Notes: generated from the sequence alone by a model not told the origin. A stretch of 64,000 bases of DNA from Castellaniella sp. (GCA_019104865.1 JAHRWZ010000055.1:62001-126000); one strand, 5' to 3'. Shown: positions 17,500 through 26,353, counted from the stretch's first letter. Translations and numbers: made by a program.

Positions 17500-18591
17500 T
17501 CAGGCCCGGGAACCCAGAATGCGGGTCTCCTGCACATCCCAGCTGACATGAACCCAGCCATCGTCCTCCACCGGCAATCTCGCGCGCCCGGCATAGGGGA
17601 CCTGTGCCTGCAATTCCAGGCCGGTTTCCGTTTGAAGATGGATCGTCATGATGGCACCGACGAATTCTTCTCCGATCACGCGACACCGCAAACGATTCTG
17701 GCCGGCACCGCCCGGCCCGACGAAGCGCATGTCCTCGGCACCGACATACAAGGTGACCGGATCCCCTTTGGCAACACGCCCGCCAGCCGCCACAGGCGTT
17801 TCCAGGACCCCATGATCAGATCGGACAATGATTTTGTCACCGGCGATATCGGCCACCTTGCCTTCGATGATGTTCTTGCCGCCAATGAATTCCGCCACAA
17901 ACCGGTTGCATGGCATGGAATAGATTTCCTGGGGGGTACCCACCTGTTCGATATGGCCCTGGCTCATGATCACCACCCGATCGGCCATCGCGAAGGCTTC
18001 GGAATGACTATGGGTGACATACACGAAGGTGATACCGATCTCCTTTTGAAGCTCGGTCAGTACGCCTTGCATGCGCACCTTCAGGTTTGCATCCAGAGCG
18101 CTCAGCGGCTCGTCGAGCAACAGGATGGGGGGTTCGGTCACCAGGGATCTGGCCAGCGCAACCCGCTGGCGCTGGCCGCCCGACAACTGACTGATATCCC
18201 GATTCGCAAACTCGGCGAGCCCCATGCGATCCAGCCATTTCCCAGCCCGGCGCCTGCGCTCGGCCTTCTGGACGCCGCGCATCCGAAGACCGAATTCGAC
18301 ATTCTCGGTGACGCTCAGAAAGGGGAATAGCGCGAGATTCTGCCACACCAGGGGCGTGTCGCGATCCCAGGTACTGAGCTCGTTGATGCGTTCTCCGTTG
18401 AGGCGAATTTCACCTTGCGTGGGCTGATCCAGACCGGCCAGCATCCGCAGGGTCGTTGTCTTGCCGCAGCCGCTCGAGCCCATGATTGCCAGGAATTCGC
18501 CTTCACTGATATTCAGGTTGATCGATTCGACGGCGGTAAAGCCCCCAAAGGACTTGCTGACATTATCCAGTTCCACCAAAGGACGATTCAT
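17500..18591 (-). CDS. Polyamine-type ABC transporter ATPase (transporter 1)
   Basis: 363 residues, PotA-like. Walker A GSSGCGKTT, signature LSGGQRQRVALARSL, DEPLSALD and a C-terminal TOBE domain from about residue 240. Last gene of an operon ordered binding protein, permease, permease, ATPase. The ATG at 18591 starts MNRPLVELDNVSKSF and lies 4 bp after the permease stop. The operon has the same operator as the creatinine and creatinase promoters, so creatinine, creatine or another guanidino compound is the inferred cargo. Confidence 0.88.
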   Translation of the reverse strand: MNRPLVELDNVSKSFGGFTAVESINLNISEGEFLAIMGSSGCGKTTTLRMLAGLDQPTQGEIRLNGERINELSTWDRDTPLVWQNLALFPFLSVTENVEFGLRMRGVQKAERRRRAGKWLDRMGLAEFANRDISQLSGGQRQRVALARSLVTEPPILLLDEPLSALDANLKVRMQGVLTELQKEIGITFVYVTHSHSEAFAMADRVVIMSQGHIEQVGTPQEIYSMPCNRFVAEFIGGKNIIEGKVADIAGDKIIVRSDHGVLETPVAAGGRVAKGDPVTLYVGAEDMRFVGPGGAGQNRLRCRVIGEEFVGAIMTIHLQTETGLELQAQVPYAGRARLPVEDDGWVHVSWDVQETRILGSRA

Positions 18592-18595
18592 GTTT

Positions 18596-19420
18596 TCACT
18601 CCCCTTTGGCCGTGGCCAAAATTTTTCGAGTCTTGTTTTTCCCATGCCGCAGCAACAGAATCTGCGCCAGGACAACCAGCATGATGGTGACTGTGAATAC
18701 GATGGAACCGATCGCGTTGATCGTCGGGCTGACGCGCCCCTGCAAGGTCGTGAGGATGCTGACGGGGACCGTGGGGTCCAGCCCCGACACGAACCAGGCA
18801 ACGGCATACTCGTCGAACGACACCGCCATGGTCACAAACAGCGCCGCACCGATACTGGGCAGGGAAAAAGGCAGGATCACGTGCCATAACGCACGCCACT
18901 GGCTGGCGCCCAGGTTCCAGGCCGCTGCCTCCATGTCGGCGGGCATCAGTGCCAGGCGCATCCGGATCACCGCCATCGCAAACGGGGCGCACATGACGAT
19001 GTGGCTGATCATGACCGCCTGGATATTGCCCGACAGACTGACGCGCGACAGAAATGCCAGCATCGCCAATCCCATGATGACCACCGGAATGGTCGGCGGC
19101 AGCAGCGCCAGCGTCAGATAGACCGATTTCCCGAAGAACCGATAGCGATGATCGGTATACGCGGCGCAAAACCCCAGCACGGTGGACACCACCGCAACGG
19201 TGAAACCGACTTTTGCGCTGTTTCCAAATGCCAGCCAGATATCGGCGTCGGAGATGATGTCCCGATACCACTGAAAGCTGAAATCGCCCAGAGGCAAGGT
19301 CGGAAAGCGATCCGCGTTGAATGAAAAGACAAAGCTGGCCGCGATGGGAGTAAAGATGAATACGAATATCCCAAAGGCATAGCAATACAGCGTCAGATTG
19401 ATCCATCGGTTTTCGTTCAT
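18596..19420 (-). CDS. Polyamine-type ABC permease, PotC-like (transporter 1)
   Basis: 274 residues with six hydrophobic segments. The EAA loop (DMEAAAWNLGASQWRALWHVILPFSLPSI) marks it as a BPD-transport permease of the PotC type. The start at 19420 (MNENRWINL) overlaps the end of the upstream permease by 4 bp; longer in-frame starts lie inside that gene. Partner of the PotB-like permease and the ATPase. Confidence 0.88.
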   Translation of the reverse strand: MNENRWINLTLYCYAFGIFVFIFTPIAASFVFSFNADRFPTLPLGDFSFQWYRDIISDADIWLAFGNSAKVGFTVAVVSTVLGFCAAYTDHRYRFFGKSVYLTLALLPPTIPVVIMGLAMLAFLSRVSLSGNIQAVMISHIVMCAPFAMAVIRMRLALMPADMEAAAWNLGASQWRALWHVILPFSLPSIGAALFVTMAVSFDEYAVAWFVSGLDPTVPVSILTTLQGRVSPTINAIGSIVFTVTIMLVVLAQILLLRHGKNKTRKILATAKGE

Positions 19421-20349
19421 TTCGGCCTCCGGTAGGCGAACCAGATTGCCGCCAGGGCAACCGCCAGCAAAGTGACGACCATCGTCACCGCCACCACGGC
19501 CGCCTGCGGCCATTGCTGGCCGGACTTGACGGTGTCGATGATCACGGTGCTCAGTACGGTTCTCAGGCCCCCTCCCAAATACAAAGGACTGACAAAATCG
19601 CCAAACGTCAGGATGAAACAGAACAGCGCCGCGATCATGATGCCGATTCTGGCGGACGGGATGATGACGTGCCAGATCGTGCCAAGACGGCCACACCCCA
19701 GGTTATGGGACGCTTCCACCAGATTACGGTCCACGTAGATCAGGCTGAGCAACTGCAGCAAGGTCACCAGCGGCAGGCACAGGGTGGCATAGCCGATCAA
19801 GGTGCCCCCCAGGGTATTGAGCATCGCCACCGGCGGCAGGGATAGCCATTTCAGGAGCATATTGACAACCCCTGAATCCGCCAAGACGACTTGCCAGGCA
19901 TAAACACGCACCAGGTAACTGGTGAAAAACGGGATGATCAGCAACAGCAGTGCAAACTGTCGTGCGGAACCCCGAAATTTGAAGGCGATCGCATAGGCGC
20001 ATGGAAAAGCAATCGCACTGATGACGACCGCGGTGAAAATCGCCATCCCGAAGGTCAGAGCGTATGCGTTGTAAAAATAGCCGCGCGTATAGATGAACGC
20101 CCAATTGGCGAACGTAAAATCCGGCTTCAGTCGGAAGAACTCGACCGACCAGAAGGTAATGACCAGCAGGAACACCACCGGGAAGACCAGAAAGAGCAGT
20201 TGCCACACGAGCGGCGGCAGGCTCAGGGAAAAGGCATATAGCCTCTGTTTTGGAACGAAATGCCCGGCACGCGGCGACTTCCGTCGCAACTTGCGCACGT
20301 CTGCCGCGGCGCCAGGGGATCGCATTGAACTTTGATGCGGGATTATCAC
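19417..20349 (-). CDS. Polyamine-type ABC permease, PotB-like (transporter 1)
   Basis: 310 residues. BPD-transport permease with an amphipathic, basic N-terminus and six membrane segments; EAA loop VEASHNLGCGRLGTIWHVIIPS. The start is set at the GTG at 20349 because AGGAGG stands five bases upstream. A TTG at 20376 and an ATG at 20325 are in frame but lack such a site. It is 148 bp downstream of the binding-protein gene, with a large stem-loop in the gap. Confidence 0.85.
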   Translation of the reverse strand: MIIPHQSSMRSPGAAADVRKLRRKSPRAGHFVPKQRLYAFSLSLPPLVWQLLFLVFPVVFLLVITFWSVEFFRLKPDFTFANWAFIYTRGYFYNAYALTFGMAIFTAVVISAIAFPCAYAIAFKFRGSARQFALLLLIIPFFTSYLVRVYAWQVVLADSGVVNMLLKWLSLPPVAMLNTLGGTLIGYATLCLPLVTLLQLLSLIYVDRNLVEASHNLGCGRLGTIWHVIIPSARIGIMIAALFCFILTFGDFVSPLYLGGGLRTVLSTVIIDTVKSGQQWPQAAVVAVTMVVTLLAVALAAIWFAYRRPK

Positions 20350-20436
20350 CGAAACCTCCTGTGCCACGAGGCCCAATCAGGCCCTGTGCGGGCTTTCTGT
20401 TTTTGAGCCAGGGACCGACTCCGAAACCGCAAGCCG

Positions 20437-20490
20437 CTGACCAGGCTCGTGCCCACCACAGATTGCATCGGGCACGACCAGCCTGGTCAG
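20437..20490 (-). other. Intercistronic stem-loop after binding-protein gene 1
   Basis: CTGACCAGGCTCGTGCCC (20437-20454) pairs with 20470-20490; the second arm is the exact complement except for a 3-nt bulge (20478-20480). Long stems between a binding-protein gene and its permease genes commonly protect the upstream mRNA and lower permease expression, as between malE and malF. That role is inferred here. Confidence 0.6.
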
Positions 20491-20497
20491 GGATTGC

Positions 20498-21634
20498 TCA
20501 AGCGCTCTTGTACTTCTGCCAGAAATTATTCCAGTCCTGCAACGATTGCTGGACCGGAAGCTGCCGATCGTGGATGCGGCCTTCCCGGATGATGTTCATC
20601 ACGTTGTACTCATCCATCAGCATGCCCCCACGTTCTGCCGCCACGTGATTGACCTTTGCCAGGAGCTTCCATCCCTCTTGATTCGGGATCAAGGCCGGAT
20701 AAGCCTTCATGGTCGCTGCCTTGACCTGCCCTTCCGGGGTGGACATATATTGCAGGAACTTGGTGGCCAAGCCGACCTTCTGGCTGCCCTTGCCGATGCA
20801 CAGGCATTCGTCCCATTGCAGGCCGCCTTCCTTGGGCACGACCGTCTTGAACGAACCGCCATCCCGCGCCAGCAGGCCGGTAATCCAGTCGCCGATGCCC
20901 AGCATGGCGTGGACCTGCTCGGTTTTCAACGCGGAAAGCGTGCCGCCATAGCCGAAGAACCCAGCGATCTGCGGACGCAGGCTCATGGTTCTGTCCTGCA
21001 CCTTTTGCCAGGCAGCGGCATCGATATCGTAAGGCTTGGAATCCCCGTTCAGCAGGCTCATCTGACCGAGGTTGGGCAAATGCCAGTCGAAATGCGCAAC
21101 CTTGCCTTTGAGCTTCTTGTCCCAGAACATCTCGTAGGAGCTTGCCTGCTCGTCGGTAATATATTTGGTATTGAACGAAACTCCCAGGAATCCGAAACGC
21201 ATGAGCAACGCATACATGTCGTTCTCATGCCATAGCATGGGAAATCTACGGAATTCCGGAAAATAATCGTTAAAGGGATAGTCCGCCGGATTCAGCTTTT
21301 CGATATAACCCGCGGTCCGGAGCTGCTGGACATATTCGCCGTCCGCAAGAATGACGTCGTAAGTACCCGGCGGCGACTGCGAGATCAGCGCCAGCATCTC
21401 GTCCCCACCGGTATAGTACTTGGCGCGGATCTTGACGCCATGCTTGTCCACAAAGTCCCCAACCACCTCGCGCTCGGCGAAACCATTCCAGGTCAGCATC
21501 GTCAACTGCTCGAGCGCCAACGCGCTGCGCAGCGGAAGCGCACTGGTGACGGCAGCGGCGCCCACCAGACCTCCAAGTTTCGTGACAAAACGTCGACGCG
21601 ATGCAAAATCGCTGCGTTTCAAGGGAAGTTTCAT
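20498..21634 (-). CDS. Twin-arginine-exported ABC substrate-binding protein (transporter 1)
   Basis: 378 residues, PotD/PotF-like extracellular solute-binding protein. N-terminal signal SRRRFVTKLGGLVGAAAV carries RRRF, followed by a hydrophobic run and an Ala-rich cleavage region, suggesting Tat export. The mature part opens with LEQLTMLTWNGFAEREVVGDF, usual for this family. GAGGAGG precedes the ATG at 21634; a longer open frame upstream is in the leader. The promoter and operator copy C sit about 260-330 bp upstream, leaving a leader of roughly 250 nt. Confidence 0.88.
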   Translation of the reverse strand: MKLPLKRSDFASRRRFVTKLGGLVGAAAVTSALPLRSALALEQLTMLTWNGFAEREVVGDFVDKHGVKIRAKYYTGGDEMLALISQSPPGTYDVILADGEYVQQLRTAGYIEKLNPADYPFNDYFPEFRRFPMLWHENDMYALLMRFGFLGVSFNTKYITDEQASSYEMFWDKKLKGKVAHFDWHLPNLGQMSLLNGDSKPYDIDAAAWQKVQDRTMSLRPQIAGFFGYGGTLSALKTEQVHAMLGIGDWITGLLARDGGSFKTVVPKEGGLQWDECLCIGKGSQKVGLATKFLQYMSTPEGQVKAATMKAYPALIPNQEGWKLLAKVNHVAAERGGMLMDEYNVMNIIREGRIHDRQLPVQQSLQDWNNFWQKYKSA

Positions 21635-21897
21635 GTTCCATTCCTCCTCAGTCGTACCTGGCCATATCCGATATAGAATCCGATATTGATTGGCGCTATT
21701 GGAAACAACGAAAGGGACAGTCGCCCTTTCAGGATTTACTTCCGTACAAATGTCATGCGCTGTGGGTTGGACAACGGGCCTGGCCATCACCAGGACGCCT
21801 GAAAGCATCGAACCGGCACACCGCGAGGGAACCTGGGCCAGCCACTCCTTTGTCTCCGTCTTATTTATGTCATTGTTTCAGGTTGCCTGTAACGACG

Positions 21898-21903
21898 ATC
21901 CTA
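21898..21903 (-). promoter_or_regulatory. -10 box of ABC transporter 1 operon
   Basis: Minus strand TAGGAT, 28 bp downstream of operator copy C, as in the other three promoters of the group. Confidence 0.58.
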
Positions 21904-21931
21904 CGGGTTCCGACCGTGGGGCTCGTTGTCG

Positions 21932-21960
21932 GAAACGACATCAAATTGTCTGAAAGCGAA
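21932..21960 (-). promoter_or_regulatory. Creatine-regulon operator, copy C (upstream of ABC transporter 1)
   Basis: Minus-strand half-sites TCGCTTTC and TCGTTTCC with a 21-bp period. It lies in the direct repeat and controls the operon starting at 21634. It is identical to copy D over the 29 bp. Confidence 0.68.
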
Positions 21961-21999
21961 CCGGCGCCTACCGGATGCGGCGCGTCAGCCCCAGGCACC

Positions 22000-22083
22000 G
22001 GACGCCGCGCGCTGGCCCGGGCCGCGCGCGACTATCCGGAGCGACGGTTCTTCACCAGCGGGGATCGAACGGTGGTGCTGCCA
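22000..22083 (+). pseudogene. Decayed 3' end of a second purU
   Basis: 28 codons read GRRALARAARDYPERRFF then TSGDRTVVLP, against the end of intact PurU, CRALAQAVRDYLERRVF then ISGHRTVVL-stop. By eye about 80% of bases agree. The stop codon is lost (TAA to CCA) and no upstream part of the gene remains. It is convergent with the last permease gene of transporter 2, as intact purU is convergent with creatininase. Confidence 0.8.
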
Positions 22084-22087
22084 GTAC

Positions 22088-22906
22088 TTACATGGATGAC
22101 TTCGGCCGCTGCCGCGTCAGCAGGGTCAGTGCAATGAACAGCAGAATGGACAAGCCCAGCAGCAGGGTGGCAGCCGCCATGATCGTCGGATTGATCTGGT
22201 CCCGGATACCCGAAAACATCTGGACGGGAAGGGTCCGTTGCTCAGCCGCGGTCATGAACAGCGCCACCACAACCTCATCGAACGAGATCGCGAAGGCGAA
22301 GATCCCACCCGACACAACCCCGGGGAGGATGCTGGGCAAGGTCACGCGAAAGAACGTCGACAAGGGAGACGCGCCCAGGCTCAGCGCCGCTCGCGTCAGA
22401 TTGGTGTCATACGTGGACAAGGTCGCCGTCACCGTGATGACGACGAATGGCGCAGCCAGCGCCGTGTGTGCGAGAACCAGGCCCGTGCGCGTGTTCGTCA
22501 GCCCGAACTGCCCGAAGAACAGATAGCTGCCCACCGCGACAATAACCACCGGGACGATCATGGGTGAAATCAGCAATGCCATGATCAACCGGCGCGCCGG
22601 GAAATCGGGCCGCGAAATTCCCAGCGCCGCCAGCGTGCCCAGCGTCGTCGCCAACACGGTAGTCAGCACCGCCGTGATGGTGCTGTTCACGATGGCATTC
22701 ATCCAGCGGGCGTTGCCGAAGAAATCGGCATACCAGCGCAAGGAATACTCCTGAACGGGCAAGGTGAAGAAAGGATCCTTCGAAAAGGACAGCGGCACGA
22801 CGATGAAAAGCGGTGCAATCAGGAACAGCATCACCGCGACGGCAAACGCGACCACGAAGATGCGCGGTAGGCGCTCCGCGCGCGTTGCATAGGAAGGCAG
22901 CCACAT
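22088..22906 (-). CDS. Polyamine-type ABC permease, PotC-like (transporter 2)
   Basis: 272 residues, six hydrophobic segments, EAA loop LTRAALSLGASPLSTFFRVTLPS. Last gene of transporter 2, whose order (binding protein, ATPase, PotB, PotC) differs from transporter 1. The ATG at 22906 (MWLPSYATRAERLP) comes 4 bp after the upstream stop. Confidence 0.87.
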   Translation of the reverse strand: MWLPSYATRAERLPRIFVVAFAVAVMLFLIAPLFIVVPLSFSKDPFFTLPVQEYSLRWYADFFGNARWMNAIVNSTITAVLTTVLATTLGTLAALGISRPDFPARRLIMALLISPMIVPVVIVAVGSYLFFGQFGLTNTRTGLVLAHTALAAPFVVITVTATLSTYDTNLTRAALSLGASPLSTFFRVTLPSILPGVVSGGIFAFAISFDEVVVALFMTAAEQRTLPVQMFSGIRDQINPTIMAAATLLLGLSILLFIALTLLTRQRPKSSM

Positions 22907-22910
22907 GACG

Positions 22911-24146
22911 TTACCCCAGCTTGATTTTGTCGGCGCCCCCGACCAGGCGCAGGAAAGCGACGTAAACCACCAGCGTCGCGACCAGCAAGACAACGCCCAG
23001 CCCCGAGGCCAGGCCCCAGTTGAGATCGCGGTTGATGAAATCGGCGATGAAGTTGGACACCATCTGGTCATGCGATCCACCCACAAGGGCGGGCGTGATG
23101 TAGTAGCCCAAAGACAAAATAAAGGTCATGAGGCATCCAGCAACGACGCCAGGTAAAGTCTGCGGGGCATAGATGCGCCAAAACGCTGCAAGAGGCGGCG
23201 CACCTAGAGAGCGGGCGGCTCGCAATTGCGTGGTTGCGATCGAGCGCATGACGCTGTAGATCGGCAAAATGGTGAAAGGCAGTTGGATATGGGTCATCGC
23301 GGTGACCGTACCCACCCGGGTGAAGATCAACTGCACTCGTTCACCGATCAAATGCAGGGATAGCAACACGTCATTGATGACGCCGTTCGACTGGAGCAGA
23401 ACGACCCAGGCAGTCGTACGCACCAGCAATGAGGTCCATAGCGGCAGCAACACCATCAGCATCATGACGGCAGCGATCCCTCGGGGTGCGATCGTCAGCA
23501 CATAGGCCACTGGATACCCCAGAATCAAGGTCAGGAGAGTGACCAGCGCAGCAATATAGAATGTCCGCCCGAGGATATCGACAAACACCGCTTGGTCACC
23601 GGCCACCCGGCTGACTGAGGCGTCGGGATTCTGCTGCAGGTCCAGGGCGCGTAATAGATAATAGGGCGTGAAGGTCGAACCGCTGCGCTTGATGATGGTC
23701 CAGACGGTCGGCGATGCCCAGTCCTTGCTGAGCCCCAGAAACTTTTCCTTATATGGACCCGACTCGACTCTTTCAACCATCCGCGCCGCCGCCAAGACAC
23801 GGCTACGCATCCCCGGGATTTCATAATTGAGCCGTTTGCCGAGGAGCGCGGCAGTGCTGTCGTTCTGGGCAGCCCTGAGATCTATGGCGAGCGCATCATA
23901 GATCGGCTCGTCAGGCACGGAAACACCATCCCAGCTTTCCAAGACGGTCAGGGTACGCGGCAATACCTGGCGGACCTCGGGATTGGCAACGGCCGTCGCC
24001 AGCAGATACAGGATCGGTACGACAAAGACGATCATCAGAAATGCGACCAAGGGTAGTGCCAATGATAGCGCGGTACGGCGGGCAGGCTGTTCAGCGCGCC
24101 GCACTGCCTTTGAGACATCAATGTTCGCAATCACGGCGGCTGTCAT
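22911..24146 (-). CDS. Polyamine-type ABC permease, PotB-like with a long periplasmic insert (transporter 2)
   Basis: 411 residues, about 100 more than usual. After the first membrane segment (LVAFLMIVFVVPILYLLATAV) there is a hydrophilic stretch of about 150 residues before the next segment (FYIAALVTLLTLILGYPVAY). The EAA loop is QLRAARSLGAPPLAAFWRIYAPQ. The insert should face the periplasm and could contact the binding protein; its fold is not recognised. The start at 24146 (MTAAVIANIDVSKA) overlaps or abuts nothing and lies 4 bp after the ATPase stop. Confidence 0.85.
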   Translation of the reverse strand: MTAAVIANIDVSKAVRRAEQPARRTALSLALPLVAFLMIVFVVPILYLLATAVANPEVRQVLPRTLTVLESWDGVSVPDEPIYDALAIDLRAAQNDSTAALLGKRLNYEIPGMRSRVLAAARMVERVESGPYKEKFLGLSKDWASPTVWTIIKRSGSTFTPYYLLRALDLQQNPDASVSRVAGDQAVFVDILGRTFYIAALVTLLTLILGYPVAYVLTIAPRGIAAVMMLMVLLPLWTSLLVRTTAWVVLLQSNGVINDVLLSLHLIGERVQLIFTRVGTVTAMTHIQLPFTILPIYSVMRSIATTQLRAARSLGAPPLAAFWRIYAPQTLPGVVAGCLMTFILSLGYYITPALVGGSHDQMVSNFIADFINRDLNWGLASGLGVVLLVATLVVYVAFLRLVGGADKIKLG

Positions 24147-24150
24147 GACT

Positions 24151-25275
24151 TCATGCCTCCAGCAGCTGGCAATCAGCAACCCCGCAGTCGAGGGCGACCG
24201 ACTCTCCAGGCACGAAATGGCGAGCTTCACGCGCCGGAATGCGGGCAGTCAGCATCTGACTGCCGAAGGCCCTGATCGACAACCGCATGTGATCACCCAG
24301 GAAGAAGACCTCACGGGCCTCCCCAATAATCCGGTTGCCTTTCCCGCACGGCTCGCCGTTGGCTAGTGTCAGGCTTTCCGGACGAACGGACAGGCTGACA
24401 TCGTCGGTCGCACCCGACAGCCCGTGCCCCAACCCCTTCAGGATCGTACCGTCTGGCATCCGCACCACCGCCAAATCCCCTTCGCGCGCGACCAGAGAAC
24501 ATGACAAGGTATTGTTTTCACCGATGAACGAGGCGACAAAGCGATTCGACGGCTGCTTGTAGAGCATCTCCGGTTCCGCCAATTGCTGGATGCGGCCATC
24601 ATGGAAGACCGCAATCCGATCCGACATAGTCAGCGCCTCAGACTGGTCATGCGTGACGTATACCATCGTGATACCCAGAGAGACCTGGAGCCTTTTGATC
24701 TCGATCTGCATATGCTCGCGCAACTGTTTGTCGAGGGCACCCAACGGTTCATCCATCAATACCAATGAAGGTTCGAACACCAAGGCCCGCGCCAGTGCCA
24801 CCCGCTGCTGCTGCCCTCCGGAAAGTTGCGCCGGCTTGCGATCCCCGAAATTCCCGAGACTGACGCGGTCAAGTGCCTGCCGCACCTTCGTGGCAGCGTC
24901 GACCCCCTTGATGCCGCGATAGCGCAAGGGGAAAGCGACGTTCTCCGCCACAGTCATATGTGGGAAAAGCGCATAGTTCTGGAATACGAAGCCAATATTG
25001 CGCTTCTCCGGCGGCAGCCGCTCGACGGGTTTCCCGTCGAGCAGGATGCGCCCGAGCGTCGGGCGCTCGAAACCACCCAGCATCATCAATGTAGTCGTCT
25101 TGCCGGAGCCCGAAGGCCCCAGCATGGTCAGAAATTCTCTCCGGCGCACGGACAGATTCAGCCCGGAGACCACGAAATTGACGCCATCATAGGATTTCTT
25201 GACATCTTCGAATCGAACCAGAGCGTCAGCCGGCACACCCGACGCCGCCGATCGCATTTCCCCAGGATGACCCAT
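24151..25275 (-). CDS. Polyamine-type ABC transporter ATPase (transporter 2)
   Basis: 374 residues, PotA-like: Walker A GPSGSGKTTT, signature LSGGQQQRVALARAL, DEPLGALDKQLREHMQ and C-terminal TOBE domain. GGAGGCTAGCT precedes the ATG at 25275 (MGHPGEMRSAAS). It is 25 bp after the binding-protein gene and energises the permease pair that follows. Confidence 0.88.
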   Translation of the reverse strand: MGHPGEMRSAASGVPADALVRFEDVKKSYDGVNFVVSGLNLSVRRREFLTMLGPSGSGKTTTLMMLGGFERPTLGRILLDGKPVERLPPEKRNIGFVFQNYALFPHMTVAENVAFPLRYRGIKGVDAATKVRQALDRVSLGNFGDRKPAQLSGGQQQRVALARALVFEPSLVLMDEPLGALDKQLREHMQIEIKRLQVSLGITMVYVTHDQSEALTMSDRIAVFHDGRIQQLAEPEMLYKQPSNRFVASFIGENNTLSCSLVAREGDLAVVRMPDGTILKGLGHGLSGATDDVSLSVRPESLTLANGEPCGKGNRIIGEAREVFFLGDHMRLSIRAFGSQMLTARIPAREARHFVPGESVALDCGVADCQLLEA

Positions 25276-25300
25276 AGCTAGCCTCCATCGATCAACAGCA

Positions 25301-26353
25301 TCACTGCGCAATCCACGTCGTGAAGCGACGGCGGATTTCATCCCCATGATCAGCCCAGAAACCGTTATCAAGCGTCAGAGCACCGGTCATGTTCCGGGGA
25401 CTCGTGGGCAGATTTGGAGCGACATCCCTGAGCACGAACCGCGCCGCAGACTTACGCACCGGACCATAAGGAATATATTGCGAAACACCGGCGAGCTCTT
25501 TGGGCTCGATCGCATATTTGATGAAGGCAAGGGCGCCCGCCTGATTCTTCGCCCCCTTCGGGATGACCCAATAATTGGAATCGAGAATCTCATGATCCCA
25601 CACGATCTTGAAATTCTTGCCTTCCTTGTTGGCGTTATAGATACGCCCATTCCATGCCGTCGTCATGACCACTTCGCCGGAAGCCAGCAACTGCGGCGCC
25701 TGGGCACCGGCTTCCCACCACACAATGCTGCTCTTGATCGTATCGAGCTTCGCGAACGCCCGATCGACGCCCTCTGGCGTGGATAACGTTTTGTAGACCT
25801 GATCAGGCGCAACACCATCGGCAAGCAAGGCAAATTCGAGGTTGGTTGCCGGATTCTTCCACAGACCGCGCTTGCCCGGAAACTTGGTCGTATCGAAGAG
25901 ATCCTTGATGGCCGTCGGTCCATTGGCCAGCCGGGCACCGTCATACGCCAGGGTGGTCGCGTAAACGATGGTCCCAACCCCGCACTTGGACGTGGTGCCA
26001 TCGAGCCAGTCGTCCTTCGGACCGATCTGCGCCCAGTCGATCTTCTCGAAAATGCCCTCATCGCATCCCTGCAGCAGCGTTGGCGCATCCACGTCGACGG
26101 CGTTGAGCGTGACATTGCCAGATTCGATCATGGCCTTGATCTTGGCAATCTCGCCGCCGTATTCCTGCTCGATGATCTTGATGCCGGTCTTGGCTGTGTA
26201 CGGTTCGAAGACCGCCTTTCGCCAAGCCTGTTGATATGCGCCGCCGAAGCTCATGACTGCCAGCTCTTCCTGCGCCAGCGCGGGCTTCGCACCGACTGCG
26301 GCCAGCGCCGCCAACGAAATGACCAATAGACTGCCCGTAAAGCGATGTTTCAT
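25301..26353 (-). CDS. ABC substrate-binding protein (transporter 2)
   Basis: 350 residues, PotD-like. Sec signal peptide at residues 1-27 (basic start, hydrophobic core, cleavage near AKPALA-Q). The mature protein begins EELAVMSFGGAYQQAWRKAVF, usual for the spermidine/putrescine-like family. GGGAG lies seven bases before the ATG at 26353; a GTG two codons upstream is less likely. It is the first gene of the operon driven from operator copy D, with a leader of about 200 nt. Cargo inferred as creatine, creatinine or a guanidino compound. Confidence 0.87.
   Translation of the reverse strand: MKHRFTGSLLVISLAALAAVGAKPALAQEELAVMSFGGAYQQAWRKAVFEPYTAKTGIKIIEQEYGGEIAKIKAMIESGNVTLNAVDVDAPTLLQGCDEGIFEKIDWAQIGPKDDWLDGTTSKCGVGTIVYATTLAYDGARLANGPTAIKDLFDTTKFPGKRGLWKNPATNLEFALLADGVAPDQVYKTLSTPEGVDRAFAKLDTIKSSIVWWEAGAQAPQLLASGEVVMTTAWNGRIYNANKEGKNFKIVWDHEILDSNYWVIPKGAKNQAGALAFIKYAIEPKELAGVSQYIPYGPVRKSAARFVLRDVAPNLPTSPRNMTGALTLDNGFWADHGDEIRRRFTTWIAQ

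Larger units (their letters stand above)
21898..21984. repeat. 87-bp direct repeat, copy 1
   Basis: Identical to 26565-26651 except for one base (T at 21917 against A at 26584). It contains the -10 box, the operator and the last bases of alr. After it, copy 1 lacks 12 bp present in alr and then matches eight more bases (TCAGCCCC). Confidence 0.9.
21635..22087. other. Gene-free region with promoter, operator copy C, alr tail copy and purU remnant
   Basis: 453 bp between the two ABC transporter operons. From left to right it holds the untranslated leader of the binding-protein gene 1, a -10 box (21898-21903), operator copy C (21932-21960), a copy of the alr 3' end (21968-21992) and a purU 3' remnant (22000-22083). 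Short open frames crossing it match no family I recognise. Confidence 0.75.

Noticed and set aside
21601..22137. 178-codon frame running through the gene-free region and ending with the purU-like tail
   Set aside because: Only the last 28-codon stretch resembles a protein; the rest is leader and promoter DNA. It is annotated as a pseudogene fragment instead.
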